DNA of 64,000 nt from Burkholderiales bacterium (GCA_022843925.1 JALHMS010000012.1:62001-126000); one strand, 5' to 3'; positions 1 to 8,602 are shown, numbered from the stretch's first letter. Notes: generated by a model from the letters alone, not told the origin. Numbers and translations: made by a program.

Positions 1-1
1 G

Positions 2-76
2 ACGGCAGTGAAGTCGCTGCTGCTCGATCACGTGTTCGGCGCCGCCGAGCCGCACCACAGGAGGTTGGTGGCATGA
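2..76 (+). CDS. C-terminal end of an upstream gene (partial)
   Basis: Frame 2 is open from the window edge and ends at TGA 74-76, giving 24 residues that finish HHRRLVA. The stop overlaps the ATG of eboA in an ATGA junction, so this is probably the previous gene of the same operon. Too little is visible to name it. Another ebo-cluster member would be plausible from context, but the sequence does not show that. Confidence 0.5.
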   Translation, partial: TAVKSLLLDHVFGAAEPHHRRLVA

Positions 77-933
77 CGCCCTTCTCACTCATCCGCCGAT
101 GGCTGCACGCACGCCTGCCGGCGGAGGCGACGGCCTGGTTCGACGGCGCGCTGGACGGTGTCATCCGATCGACGAGCGACGGCGATCTGAACCTCGCCTT
201 CGGTCTGGTCCCGCGCAAGCTCGGCAAGGCTGACCTCGCGCTGACCGCCGGCGAACTCCGTGCGGCGCATGCGGCGCGCCCGGGCTGGGATCCCGAACTG
301 TGGAGCGTCGACCAGGCGGCGCGCATCGCGCTGCTGCTCGCCACCCGCGGCGATGCGGATGCCTTCGTGCGACGCCTCGATCTCCTGTGCGCCACGGCCG
401 ACGTGGCCGAGCTGGTGGCCCTGTATCGCGGGCTGCCGCTGTACCCCTGGCCCGAGCGGCATCGGCTGCGGGCCGCCGAGGGCGTACGCACCAACATGAA
501 GGCGGTCTTCGAGGCCGTCGCCCACGCCAATCCGTATCCGGCGGAGCAGCTGCCCGACGGCGCGTGGAACCAGATGGTCCTGAAGGCGCTTTTCGTCGGC
601 AGCGCGCTCGACCCCGTGGTCGGGCTCGATGGACGCGCCAACCCCGCACTGGCGCAGATGCTCTGCGACTACGCGCACGAGCGCTGGTCCGCGGGGCGTC
701 CGGTGAGTCCCGAGCTCTGGCGATGCGTCGGCCCGTTCGCGACGGGAACCATGATCGACGATCTCCACCACGTCATCTGCACCGGCGGGGAGGCGGAGCG
801 CCTCGCCGCCGCCCTCGCGCTCTGGCGTTCCCGCGATCCGGCGGCGGCGAACGTGCTGCAGCGCCACGCATCGCTCGCGGCCGCGGCCGCGGCGAGCGCG
901 GTCGATCGTCGCGCCCCGCGGACCCTGGCGTGA
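73..933 (+). CDS. eboA: EboA family protein
   Basis: A 286-residue cytoplasmic protein with no signal peptide. It carries the EboA family pattern: an N-terminal helical part followed by the conserved stretch around WNQMVLKALF, GLDGRAN and DYAHERW (about residues 156-215). EboA has no known catalytic activity. It marks the ebo operon, which is needed to bring the scytonemin precursor to the periplasm in Nostoc and takes part in nematode repulsion in a Pseudomonas. The start has an AGGAGG at 59-64, eight bases before the ATG, and overlaps the previous stop. eboB follows after 53 bases. The C-terminal tail is alanine-rich. Confidence 0.88.
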   Translation: MTPFSLIRRWLHARLPAEATAWFDGALDGVIRSTSDGDLNLAFGLVPRKLGKADLALTAGELRAAHAARPGWDPELWSVDQAARIALLLATRGDADAFVRRLDLLCATADVAELVALYRGLPLYPWPERHRLRAAEGVRTNMKAVFEAVAHANPYPAEQLPDGAWNQMVLKALFVGSALDPVVGLDGRANPALAQMLCDYAHERWSAGRPVSPELWRCVGPFATGTMIDDLHHVICTGGEAERLAAALALWRSRDPAAANVLQRHASLAAAAAASAVDRRAPRTLA

Positions 934-986
934 AGCCCGATGCCGCTATCGCCAACCCCGAATCCCCACCAAGGCTGGAGGCTCCC

Positions 987-1913
987 ATGAAGTTCATCGA
1001 TCCGCACATCCACATGCTCGCCCGCACCACGGATGACTACGAGCGCATGGCCGCCGCCGGCATCGTCGCCGTGATCGAACCGGCCTTCTGGCTGGGGCAG
1101 CCGCGCACGAACGTGGGCTCCTACATCGACTACCTGTCGTCGCTCGTCGGGTGGGAGCGTTTCCGCGCCGCCCAGTTCGGCATCCGGCACTACTGCACGA
1201 TCGGCCTCAACAGCAAGGAGGCCAACAACGAGGCGCTCGCGGAGCAGGTGATGGAGATCCTGCCGCGCTACCTCGTCAAGGAAGGCGTGGTCGCGGTCGG
1301 CGAGATCGGCTACGACGACCAGACGCCGGCGGAGGATCGCTACTATCGCGCGCAGCTCGCGCTCGCGGTGCAGCTTGGCATGCTGGTCATGGTGCACACG
1401 CCCCATCGCGACAAGAAGGCCGGCACGATCCGCAGCATGGAGGTCGCGTTGGAGATGGGCATGGCACCCGGTCGTGTCGTCATCGACCACAACAACGAAG
1501 AGACGGTGCAGGACGTCCTCGACCGCGGTTTCTGGGCCGGCTTCACGCTGTACCCGAACACGAAGATGGGCAACGAGCGCATGGTCGAGATCGTCCGTCG
1601 CTACGGCCCCGAGCGCATCTTCGTCGACTCCAGTGCGGACTGGGGCGTATCCGATCCCCTCGCCGTGCCGCGCACCGCGCAACTCATGCTGGAGCGCGGG
1701 ATCCCGGTCGATCACGTGGCGGCGGTTTGCTACGGGAATGCGCTCGCCGCGTACGCCCAGAGCGGGCAGATGCAGGCGGCCGACTGGGAGGCCCCGATCC
1801 CCGTGGACCAGCGCACGCTGTTCGAGGGCAACTCCGTGCTGCGCGGCCAGGTCCCGCAGGTGGGCGTGGCTCCGGCCGCGGGGCTTCCGCTCGGCGAACT
1901 GGCGTTCAAGTGA
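987..1913 (+). CDS. eboB: EboB, TatD-like metal-dependent hydrolase
   Basis: A 308-residue TatD-family amidohydrolase-fold protein. The N-terminal metal site DPHIHM has H7 and H9, VGEIGYD supplies the usual glutamate, and HTPH, IDHNNEE and VDSSADWG supply the later metal and acid positions. TatD proteins are metal-dependent nucleases or hydrolases; the substrate of the Ebo branch is not known. I chose ATG 987 because GGAGG at 977-981 precedes it and the fold begins there; the frame stays open far upstream, but that part shadows eboA. It lies between eboA and eboD on the same strand and is presumably co-transcribed. Confidence 0.88.
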   Translation: MKFIDPHIHMLARTTDDYERMAAAGIVAVIEPAFWLGQPRTNVGSYIDYLSSLVGWERFRAAQFGIRHYCTIGLNSKEANNEALAEQVMEILPRYLVKEGVVAVGEIGYDDQTPAEDRYYRAQLALAVQLGMLVMVHTPHRDKKAGTIRSMEVALEMGMAPGRVVIDHNNEETVQDVLDRGFWAGFTLYPNTKMGNERMVEIVRRYGPERIFVDSSADWGVSDPLAVPRTAQLMLERGIPVDHVAAVCYGNALAAYAQSGQMQAADWEAPIPVDQRTLFEGNSVLRGQVPQVGVAPAAGLPLGELAFK

Positions 1914-1944
1914 TGGGGCCTCGCCACGCCAGGAACGCGCCGCC

Positions 1945-3150
1945 ATGACCGTGCGTGTCCTCCACGAAGGCCCGCGGTCCGAACCGACCGTGTATCGCCA
2001 GTCGTTCAGCGTCGCGTACGACTATCCCGTCTATTTCACCGAGCACCTGTTCGACCGCCGGAACCCGGTGTTCGTCGAGGCGCTGGCCCGCCGCGAACCG
2101 GGGAAGCGGCATCGCTTCGTGGTCTTCGTGGAGTCGCACGTCGCGTCGAGCTGGCCCGGTCTCGTGCACGACATCGCCGCCTACGCGGAGCACCACGGGG
2201 AGACGCTGCAGCCCATCGCGCCGCCCGAAGTGCTGGTCGGCGGCGAGCCCGTGAAGAACGATCCGGCGCTCATCACGCGGCTCCAGCACCATCTCTGCGA
2301 GCTGGGCGTCGACCGCCATTCGTACGTGGTCGCGATCGGTGGTGGCGCCTTCCTGGATGCCCTGGGATTCGTGGCGGCGACCACCCACCGCGGCATCCGT
2401 CACGTGCGCATTCCCACCACCGTCCTCGGCCAGAACGACTCGGGCGTCGGCGTGAAGAGCGGCGTGAACGCGTTCGGCATCAAGAACTTCGTCGGTGCCT
2501 TCGCACCGCCGTTCGCGGTGCTGAACGACGCGGCCTTCCTGCGCACGCTGCATCCGCGCGATCGCATCGCCGGTGTGGCCGAGGCCGTGAAGGTCTCGCT
2601 CATCCGCGACGGCGTGTTCTTCACTTGGCTCGAGGACAACGCCGAGGCCTTGCGCGACTCCGATCCCGCAGCGATGTCGACGATGATCCGTCGCTGCGCC
2701 GAGCTGCACATGCGTCAGATCGCGCACGGCGGTGATCCTTTCGAGACCGGCAGCGCGCGTCCGCTCGACTACGGTCACTGGTCGGCGCACAAGCTGGAGG
2801 CGCTCACGCATCACGAGCTGCGGCACGGCGAGGCCGTGGCCATCGGGCTCGCCCTCGACACGCGCTACTCGGTGCAGGTGGGCATGCTGCCCGAGGGCGG
2901 CGATGACCGCGTTTACCGCCTGCTGAAGACGCTCGGCTTCTTTCTCTGGCATCCGGCGATGGAATCGCGGACACCCTCCGGCGATTGGGCACTGCTGCGC
3001 GGCCTCGAGGAGTTCCGCGAGCACCTCGGCGGAGAACTCACCATCACGCTGCTGCGTGGGCTGGGCCAGGGCGAGGAGGTGCACCACATGGACACGGACG
3101 AGATCCTGCACGCCATGGCCTGGCTCCGCCGCCGGGAGATGGGGCGGTGA
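1945..3150 (+). CDS. eboD: EboD, sugar-phosphate cyclase (3-dehydroquinate synthase fold)
   Basis: A 401-residue protein of the dehydroquinate synthase superfamily. The NAD-binding glycine motif AIGGGAFLDALGF and the following IPTTVLGQNDSGVGVKSG stretch are typical, as is AEAVKVSLIRDG before the metal-binding histidines (HWSAHKLE and HHELRHGEAVAIGL). Family members cyclise sugar phosphates (dehydroquinate, valiolone and related products). Its place inside an ebo operon makes it EboD and not the shikimate enzyme AroB. It starts 31 bases after eboB and its stop overlaps the GTG of eboE. The ribosome site before ATG 1945 is weak. Confidence 0.87.
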   Translation: MTVRVLHEGPRSEPTVYRQSFSVAYDYPVYFTEHLFDRRNPVFVEALARREPGKRHRFVVFVESHVASSWPGLVHDIAAYAEHHGETLQPIAPPEVLVGGEPVKNDPALITRLQHHLCELGVDRHSYVVAIGGGAFLDALGFVAATTHRGIRHVRIPTTVLGQNDSGVGVKSGVNAFGIKNFVGAFAPPFAVLNDAAFLRTLHPRDRIAGVAEAVKVSLIRDGVFFTWLEDNAEALRDSDPAAMSTMIRRCAELHMRQIAHGGDPFETGSARPLDYGHWSAHKLEALTHHELRHGEAVAIGLALDTRYSVQVGMLPEGGDDRVYRLLKTLGFFLWHPAMESRTPSGDWALLRGLEEFREHLGGELTITLLRGLGQGEEVHHMDTDEILHAMAWLRRREMGR

Positions 3151-4346
3151 GGCTCGCGGACGGCTCGCATCTCACGTACTGCAGCAACATCCATCCCGGC
3201 GAGACCTGGGACGAAGTCCTCCACGCCGTGGTCACGCACTATCCGATAGTGGCGGGAAAGGTGGCTGCAGGCGCTCGCTTCGGCGTCGGGCTCAGGCTCT
3301 CGGATCGCGCCTCCCGGGATCTCGACGAAGCGGGGCTGCTCGACGCGTTCCGCGGGCTGCTGGACGCCCACGGCCTCTACGTCTTCACACTGAACGGCTT
3401 TCCGTACGGTGCCTTCCACGGCACGCGCGTGAAGGCCGATGCGTATCGGCCCGACTGGCGCGACGATGCCCGTCTGCAGTACACCGACCGCCTCGCCCGG
3501 CAGCTTGCACGGCTTCTGCCGCCGGACGGGTCCGTGACGGGCAGCGTGTCGACGGTGCCGGGGGCCTACAAGGCCGACGTCCGTGGCCCGGACGACATCG
3601 AGCGGATGCGCCGGCAGATCGTGCGTCACGCAGCGACACTGGTGACGATCGAACGGGAGACCCGCCGGCAGATCGTCCTCGCGCTGGAGCCCGAGCCCTG
3701 CTGCTTCCTCGAAACCGTCGACGAGTCCGTGCGGTTCTTCGGCGAGCACCTCTTCGGTCCCGCCTCGGTGCGACAACTGGGCGCGCTTGCCGGGTTGGAC
3801 GCCGCCGACGCGGAGCGGGCGCTGCGGCGTCATCTCGGTCTGTGTCTCGACCTGTGCCACGCCGCCGTGGAGTTCGAGGATCCGCGGGACTGCCTGCGCC
3901 GGCTCGCCGAGGCGGGCATCCCGATCGCGAAGCTTCAGATCAGCGCCGGGCTGCGCATCGCCGCCATGGGTCCGGCCGCGCTTGACGCGTTGATGCGGTA
4001 CGAGGATCCCGTCTACCTGCATCAGGTGGTCGAGCGGACGGCCTCGGGTCTCGCGCGATTCACCGATCTTCCGGAGGCATTCGCCAGCCTACCGGGCCGC
4101 GCAGCGCCCGACGAGTGGCGCGTGCACTTCCACGTCCCCATCTTCCTCGACGATCTCGGCGTGTTCCGATCGACGCGGGACTTCATCGAGGCGGTCCTCG
4201 CCATCCACCGCGAGACGCCGGTGTCGCCGCATCTCGAGGTCGAGACCTACACGTGGAACGTGCTGCCGGCAGCGCTGCGTTCGGGGAGCATCGACGGCGA
4301 CATCGCGCGCGAGCTGGCGTGGGTCCGGGAGCGGCTCGCAGCATGA
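3147..4346 (+). CDS. eboE: EboE, TIM-barrel 'metabolite traffic' protein
   Basis: A 399-residue protein with the xylose-isomerase-like TIM-barrel pattern of EboE: an opening CSNIHPGETW, then TLNGFPYG and FHGTRVK, the acidic ALEPEPCCFLE, the LDLCHAAVEFE motif and the C-terminal LEVETYTWNVLP. These are the positions where this fold usually binds metal and sugar-like substrates. The start is GTG 3147, overlapping the eboD stop (GTGA), which indicates translational coupling. The frame is open further upstream, but that part is a shadow of eboD. The exact reaction is unknown; the family name reflects a proposed role in moving a metabolite to the periplasm. Confidence 0.87.
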   Translation: MRLADGSHLTYCSNIHPGETWDEVLHAVVTHYPIVAGKVAAGARFGVGLRLSDRASRDLDEAGLLDAFRGLLDAHGLYVFTLNGFPYGAFHGTRVKADAYRPDWRDDARLQYTDRLARQLARLLPPDGSVTGSVSTVPGAYKADVRGPDDIERMRRQIVRHAATLVTIERETRRQIVLALEPEPCCFLETVDESVRFFGEHLFGPASVRQLGALAGLDAADAERALRRHLGLCLDLCHAAVEFEDPRDCLRRLAEAGIPIAKLQISAGLRIAAMGPAALDALMRYEDPVYLHQVVERTASGLARFTDLPEAFASLPGRAAPDEWRVHFHVPIFLDDLGVFRSTRDFIEAVLAIHRETPVSPHLEVETYTWNVLPAALRSGSIDGDIARELAWVRERLAA

Positions 4347-4356
4347 GCATCGTCGG

Positions 4357-5229
4357 ATGAGGATCGCCGTTGCGCTCAAGCTCGCCCGGGTATCGAACCT
4401 GCCGACGGTGTGGACCAACGTCATGGCCGGCGCCGTGCTCGCGGGCGCCGGCTGGACCGATCCGCGGTTGCCAGTCGCCATGGTCGCGATGTCGCTCTTC
4501 TACACGGGCGGCATGTTCCTGAACGATGCCTACGATCGTGATTTCGACACCCGCTTTCGTCCGGATCGGCCGATCCCTGCCGGGCAGGTGACGGTCGCCC
4601 AGGTGTTCGGTTGGGGCTACGGGATGATGGCGGGAGGGCTCGTGCTGCTCGTGGGGGCCGCGCAGATGTCGCGCGGCGCCTCGGCCTGGGGCGCTCCGCT
4701 GGGCGGGCTCTGCCTAGCAGGCGCGATCGTGCTGTACGACGCGTGGCACAAGTCGAATCCGCTCTCGCCCGTGGTCATGGGCCTGTGCCGCATGCTGGTG
4801 TACGTGACCGCCGCGCTCTCGGTGGTCGCGATGCCCGGCGCGGCGGTCTACGTGGGTGCCGGTGTTTCGCTCGCGTATCTGATCGGCCTCACCTACGCCG
4901 CGAAGAAGGAGCACCTCGACCGGCTGGATCACGCGTGGCCGCTCGCGTTCCTGCTCGCGCCGGCGGGCTACGGCGCCGTCCTGGCGGTCGCCGCCCCGCT
5001 CACGCTCGTGCCGCTCGCGATGTTGGTGGGTTGGGGCGCTCTCGCCGTGCGACGCCTCTTCCGCCGGGGGCCTGGCGACGTGCCGAAGGCGGTGGTCGCG
5101 TTGATCGCCGGGATATCGTTGCTCGACGCAGTGCTGCTGGCCGGCCATGGCGCACCGGAGGCTGCGGTCCTCGCGATCGTCGCGTTCGTGGTCACGCTCC
5201 GGCTCCAGCGCTGGGTGGCAGGGACATGA
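4357..5229 (+). CDS. eboC: EboC, UbiA-like membrane prenyltransferase
   Basis: A 290-residue, strongly hydrophobic protein with about eight or nine membrane segments. The first UbiA aspartate motif NDAYDRDFD (N56, D57, D60, D64) is intact; the second region reads YDAWHKSNPL and is less acidic than in classic UbiA. UbiA enzymes transfer a prenyl chain to an acceptor at the membrane. In ebo operons EboC is the only integral membrane enzyme and is the likely site of metabolite transfer. It starts 10 bases after eboE, and its stop overlaps the ATG of the ferredoxin gene. Confidence 0.86.
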   Translation: MRIAVALKLARVSNLPTVWTNVMAGAVLAGAGWTDPRLPVAMVAMSLFYTGGMFLNDAYDRDFDTRFRPDRPIPAGQVTVAQVFGWGYGMMAGGLVLLVGAAQMSRGASAWGAPLGGLCLAGAIVLYDAWHKSNPLSPVVMGLCRMLVYVTAALSVVAMPGAAVYVGAGVSLAYLIGLTYAAKKEHLDRLDHAWPLAFLLAPAGYGAVLAVAAPLTLVPLAMLVGWGALAVRRLFRRGPGDVPKAVVALIAGISLLDAVLLAGHGAPEAAVLAIVAFVVTLRLQRWVAGT

Positions 5230-5546
5230 AGTCTTCGAACCATTCGGTCGAGGGAGCGACGTGCGGTCAACCTGCAGGCGCCGTCGTTCCGATGATCGAT
5301 CGCAATCGCTGCGAGGGCAAGGCCGCCTGCGTGGCGGTGTGTCCGACGCGCGTGTTCGTGATCGGTGTGCTCCCGCAGGAGGCGCGTGGCGGGCTGTCGT
5401 TGCGCGGTCGGTTGAAGGGCTTCGCCCACGGCTGGAAGCAGGCGCTCATCGCGGCGCCCGACGCCTGCGAGGCCTGCGGCCGGTGCGTGACGGCCTGCCC
5501 GGAGAAGGCCATCACGCTGGCGCGACGGGACGCGGGGTCGCCCTAG
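5226..5546 (+). CDS. Two-cluster ferredoxin coupled to eboC
   Basis: A 106-residue ferredoxin-like protein. The second motif, CEACGRCVTACP (C81, C84, C87, C91), is a perfect 4Fe-4S site. The first, CEGKAACVAVCP (C29, C35, C39), has lysine 32 where the second cysteine belongs, so it could hold at most a 3Fe-4S or an altered cluster. About 40 residues separate the motifs, including a basic loop. The ATG overlaps the eboC stop (ATGA), so it is translated with the ebo operon. A redox partner for an Ebo enzyme is an inference from position. Confidence 0.8.
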   Translation: MKSSNHSVEGATCGQPAGAVVPMIDRNRCEGKAACVAVCPTRVFVIGVLPQEARGGLSLRGRLKGFAHGWKQALIAAPDACEACGRCVTACPEKAITLARRDAGSP

Positions 5547-5680
5547 GGAGACTCTGCTTCGTTCGCGACCGTGCGAGCGGATCAGAGTATCCCTGGGCGC
5601 ACTGGCCCGGCGGATCTCCCGGCGGGTTGGTGAATAATCGGGTCACCGTTGCGGCCCCACCGCGCGCGTGGAGCCCCTCG

Positions 5681-6508
5681 ATGACGATCGTCCCGCACCG
5701 TGTCCGTGCCATCGCTGCCTGTCTCGCCTTGTGCGCAGGCGGTGCGTCCTGCTCCGCTCTCGCCGACACGGTCGGCAGGGTCGTCCGCTGCGGCGACGTC
5801 GATTGCGGCCAGATGGTGATCCGCGTCTACGAGCGCTTCGAGGACGGTGACGCCCTGCCGGCATTCGAGCGGAAAGGCGTCACCATCCGCGGGCGCTTCC
5901 GACCCGGCGCCGACCGGACGACGAACTTCCGGTTCCTCCAGGCCTTCACGCAGTATCGGCAGGACGACGTGCGATGGATCCGCGATCCGGCCGTGCCGCT
6001 CCCGCCGGCGCACATCGACCCGCCCCCGTTCGGCCAACGCCTCTCGGTGCTCGATCGCAGGAACAAGTTCGTGCGCGTGGACCGCGTGTTCGACGCGACG
6101 CCCTGGTACGACGACGCGGGCGAGTTCCCGCTCTACGAGGATTTCCCGAGAGCCTTTCTCGCCGACGCGAGAAAGTACGGCGCGATCACGATGCATTTCG
6201 AGACGTGGCTGGTGTGCGTGATCGACGAGCGCCAGGGGCCCGAAGCGAACCGGGTGGCCGACGACCGCTATGAAGTCTCGGCCCTGGTGGGTTGGCGTTG
6301 GGGCTACGACATCGTCCATGCCGACGTCGGCCGGATCGGCGTCGATGAGCTCGTCGATTACACCTTCACCATGCGCCCCCTGACCTTCATCGAAGCGCCG
6401 ACCGAGGCCTTCCGGGCGGCGCTGGTGGCCTCATACGGCGGTGCCGTGCAGGATGGCTTCGACATCACCCTCGGGGATTGCCAGCGCTGCTTCGCGGCGT
6501 CGCGCTAG
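5681..6508 (+). CDS. Secreted protein of unknown function
   Basis: A 275-residue protein not recognised. Residues 1-29 form a signal peptide ending in SALA, so the product is exported. The mature part has paired cysteines (RCGDVDC near the start, GDCQRC near the end) that could form disulfides, and many aromatic and acidic residues. ATG 5681 is supported by GGAG seven bases upstream; the longer open frame runs into the ferredoxin gene and is not used. It follows the ebo operon after 134 bases of non-coding sequence and may have its own promoter. The tandem repeat array begins just after its stop. Confidence 0.7.
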   Translation: MTIVPHRVRAIAACLALCAGGASCSALADTVGRVVRCGDVDCGQMVIRVYERFEDGDALPAFERKGVTIRGRFRPGADRTTNFRFLQAFTQYRQDDVRWIRDPAVPLPPAHIDPPPFGQRLSVLDRRNKFVRVDRVFDATPWYDDAGEFPLYEDFPRAFLADARKYGAITMHFETWLVCVIDERQGPEANRVADDRYEVSALVGWRWGYDIVHADVGRIGVDELVDYTFTMRPLTFIEAPTEAFRAALVASYGGAVQDGFDITLGDCQRCFAASR

Positions 6509-6530
6509 CGGGATGACGGGTCCCGATCGC

Positions 6531-7113
6531 GTGCGAAGTTCGTGGCTCGGGCCATGGCTCGACGCGGCGAGGGTTTGGGTACATCGGCGAGTCCAGGAAC
6601 GCGGGCGTCGGGCGGAGCCCGACCCACGGGGGCAGTTGTCAGCGCGGCGGGATCCCTTGGCGAAGATGTTCGTGGGTCGAGCACCGCTCGACACGGCGCT
6701 GGCTTGGGTCGAGCAGCGAGTCCAGTAACTCAGGCGTCGGGCGGAGCCCGACCCACGGGGGTAGTTGTCAGCGCGGCGGGATCCCTTGGCGAAGATGTTC
6801 GTGGGTCGAGCACCGCTCGACACTGCGCTGGCTTGGGTACAGCGGCGAAGTCAGGAACGCGGGCGTCGGGCGGAGCCCGACCCACGGGGGTAGTTGTCAG
6901 CGCGGCGGGATCCCGTGGCGATGATGTTCGTGGGTCGAGCAGCGAGTCCAGTAACGCGGGCGTCGGGCGGAGCCCGACCCATGGGGGTAGTTGTCAGCGC
7001 GGCGGGATCCCGTGGCGATGATGTTCGTGGGTCGAGCACCGCTCGACGCGGCGCTGGCTTGGGTCGAGCAGCGAGTCCAGTAACTCAGGCGTCGGGCGGA
7101 GCCCGACCCACGG
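6531..7113 (+). repeat. 129-bp tandem repeat array with paired hairpins
   Basis: The core GCGTCGGGCGGAGCCCGACC starts at 6605, 6734, 6863, 6960 and 7089. Spacings are 129, 129, 97 and 129 bp; a degenerate partial copy (6531-6604) leads in and the last copy is cut after about 25 bp. Each full unit has two perfect 7-bp hairpins, GTCGGGC-GGA-GCCCGAC and GTCGAGC-ACC-GCTCGAC. The short unit lacks exactly 32 bp between two copies of GGGTCGAGCA, which looks like slippage. Sequence variants let the units be ordered. I see no protein gene in 6509-7219. A weak promoter -10 (TAGAAT, 7173-7178) precedes ilvE. Confidence 0.9.
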
Positions 7114-7219
7114 ACGCGGCCACGGCTCGAGTGCAACGGGGCGGCGACGACCGCGCCGACAGCGTTGCGGACTAGAATCCCCGCACCCCGTGCCCCTGCG
7201 GCCGTCCCGGAACACCGCC

Positions 7220-8311
7220 ATGCCCATCCGCATTCTCCCGATCGCCGACACGAGCCCGGTCGTCCTCCCCGAGCCGCTCGGCTTCGGGCGCCTCTTCACC
7301 CGTCGCATGTACAACCGCCGGTTCGAGGTGGACCGGGGCTGGTTCGATGCCACGATAGGCCCGTACGATCCGATCGTGCTGTCGCCGGGCGCGCAGATCC
7401 TCCACACCGGACAGGCGATCTTCGAGGGGACGAAGGCGTATGTGCGTCCCGACGGGCGGCTCGGCATGTTCCGTCCCGACGCGAATGCAGCGCGCTTCAA
7501 TCGTTCTGCGGAGCGGCTTGCGATGCCTGCCGTGGATCCGGTCGAATTCGTCGATGCCATCGAGACGCTCGTGGCGCTCGAGCGGGAGTGGGCCCCCCGC
7601 GGTGAGGGTTCGTCGCTCTACATCCGGCCGGTCATGATCGCGACCGAGGCGACGATCGAGGTGCGCGCGAGCCGGAGCTATCTCCACTACATCGTGCTGA
7701 GCCCGGCCGGACCCTTCTTCCCCGGCGGATTCCAGCCCGTCGCCGTGCGCGTCGAGGAAGATCACGTGCGTGCCGCCCCGGGCGGCACCGGTGCCGAGAA
7801 GACGGTGGGCAACTATGCCGCCAGCCTCTACGCCACCGAGGCGGCACGTGCGGCGGGCTACCAGCAGGTGCTCTGGCTCGATGCGGTGGAGCGCCGGTTC
7901 GTCGAGGAGGCTGGCGCGATGAACGTTGCATTCGTGTACGACGGCGGTGAGATCGTCACGCCCGCTCTGTCGGGCAGCATCCTTCCCGGCATCACGCGCG
8001 ACTCCGTGCTGCGCCTCGCGCCGGATCTCGGATTCCCGATGCGGGAGGCCCGCCTGGATGTGGACGAGGTCCTCGCCGACATCGCGTCGGGCCGCATCAC
8101 CGAGGCGTTCTGCATGGGGACCGCCGCGGTGATCGCGCCCATCGGACGCTTCGGTCGGCGTGGTCGGGACGTCATCGTCGGCGGCAACGTCGCCGGACCG
8201 GTGGCGACGCGCGTGTACCGTGCGCTCACGGACATCCAGTACGGTCGGGCCGAGGATCCCTACGGCTGGACGCGCATCGTCGACGTCGACGCAGTGCGCA
8301 GCGCGGCGTAG
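7220..8311 (+). CDS. ilvE: Branched-chain amino acid aminotransferase
   Basis: A 363-residue class IV PLP aminotransferase of the long BCAT type. The PLP lysine is K194 in GAEKTVGNYAAS. LHTGQAIFEGTKAY near residue 61 and the C-terminal ITEAFCMGTAAVIAPIG are family signatures. It moves the amino group between glutamate and leucine, isoleucine or valine in the cytosol. I prefer ATG 7220; GTG 7190 is in frame but adds an unlikely basic leader. A TAGAAT at 7173-7178 may be the -10. A small gene follows after six bases. Confidence 0.93.
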   Translation: MPIRILPIADTSPVVLPEPLGFGRLFTRRMYNRRFEVDRGWFDATIGPYDPIVLSPGAQILHTGQAIFEGTKAYVRPDGRLGMFRPDANAARFNRSAERLAMPAVDPVEFVDAIETLVALEREWAPRGEGSSLYIRPVMIATEATIEVRASRSYLHYIVLSPAGPFFPGGFQPVAVRVEEDHVRAAPGGTGAEKTVGNYAASLYATEAARAAGYQQVLWLDAVERRFVEEAGAMNVAFVYDGGEIVTPALSGSILPGITRDSVLRLAPDLGFPMREARLDVDEVLADIASGRITEAFCMGTAAVIAPIGRFGRRGRDVIVGGNVAGPVATRVYRALTDIQYGRAEDPYGWTRIVDVDAVRSAA

Positions 8312-8317
8312 CTCAGC

Positions 8318-8602
8318 GTGGATTCTCGGATCGTCGCCTTCCGCGACGGGCCCGCTCCCGAGGGTGCTTCCGCTCCGTTGGCAGCGCTCTGGCAGGTGGC
8401 GCACGGCGCCTGGGAAATCGCGCACGGACTCGTCCAGGACGATCCGTCGCGCGATGCGGCCTGGGTGCATGCGCATCTGCATCGGGTGGAGGGCGACCTC
8501 TCGAACGCGGCCTACTGGTACCGATGCGCAGGGCAGTCGGTTGCCGGTGATGCGATCGACGTCGAGTGGGCGCGCCTGGTGGACGCGTTGAGCGCCGCCT
8601 AG
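8318..8602 (+). CDS. Small conserved protein downstream of ilvE
   Basis: A 94-residue protein starting at GTG 8318, six bases after the ilvE stop, so probably in the same transcript. Its centre, AWVHAHLHRVEGDLSNAAYW followed by YRCAG, looks like a conserved family often seen as a short uncharacterised protein; no function is known to me. There is no signal peptide or membrane helix. Its TAG stop shares the palindrome CTAG (8599-8602) with the stop of the convergent gene. Confidence 0.65.
   Translation: MDSRIVAFRDGPAPEGASAPLAALWQVAHGAWEIAHGLVQDDPSRDAAWVHAHLHRVEGDLSNAAYWYRCAGQSVAGDAIDVEWARLVDALSAA

Noticed and set aside
300-986. Long N-terminal extension of the eboB frame
   Set aside because: It overlaps eboA fully; ATG 987 with GGAGG and the TatD metal motif mark the true start. 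The same reasoning was used for eboD, eboE, the ferredoxin, dut, coaBC, purM and others.
1945-3150. Calling this gene aroB (shikimate pathway)
   Set aside because: The fold is shared, but the gene is embedded in an ebo operon with eboA, B, E and C, so EboD is the better call.
6531-7113. Possible CRISPR array
   Set aside because: Repeats are 97-129 bp, directly abutting, with no unique spacers and no cas genes.
6542-7175. Open frames of 93-159 residues running through the repeat array
   Set aside because: The unit is 129 bp, a multiple of three, so frames stay open by chance. The 32-bp deletion shifts the frame and the peptides are repeats of the DNA units.
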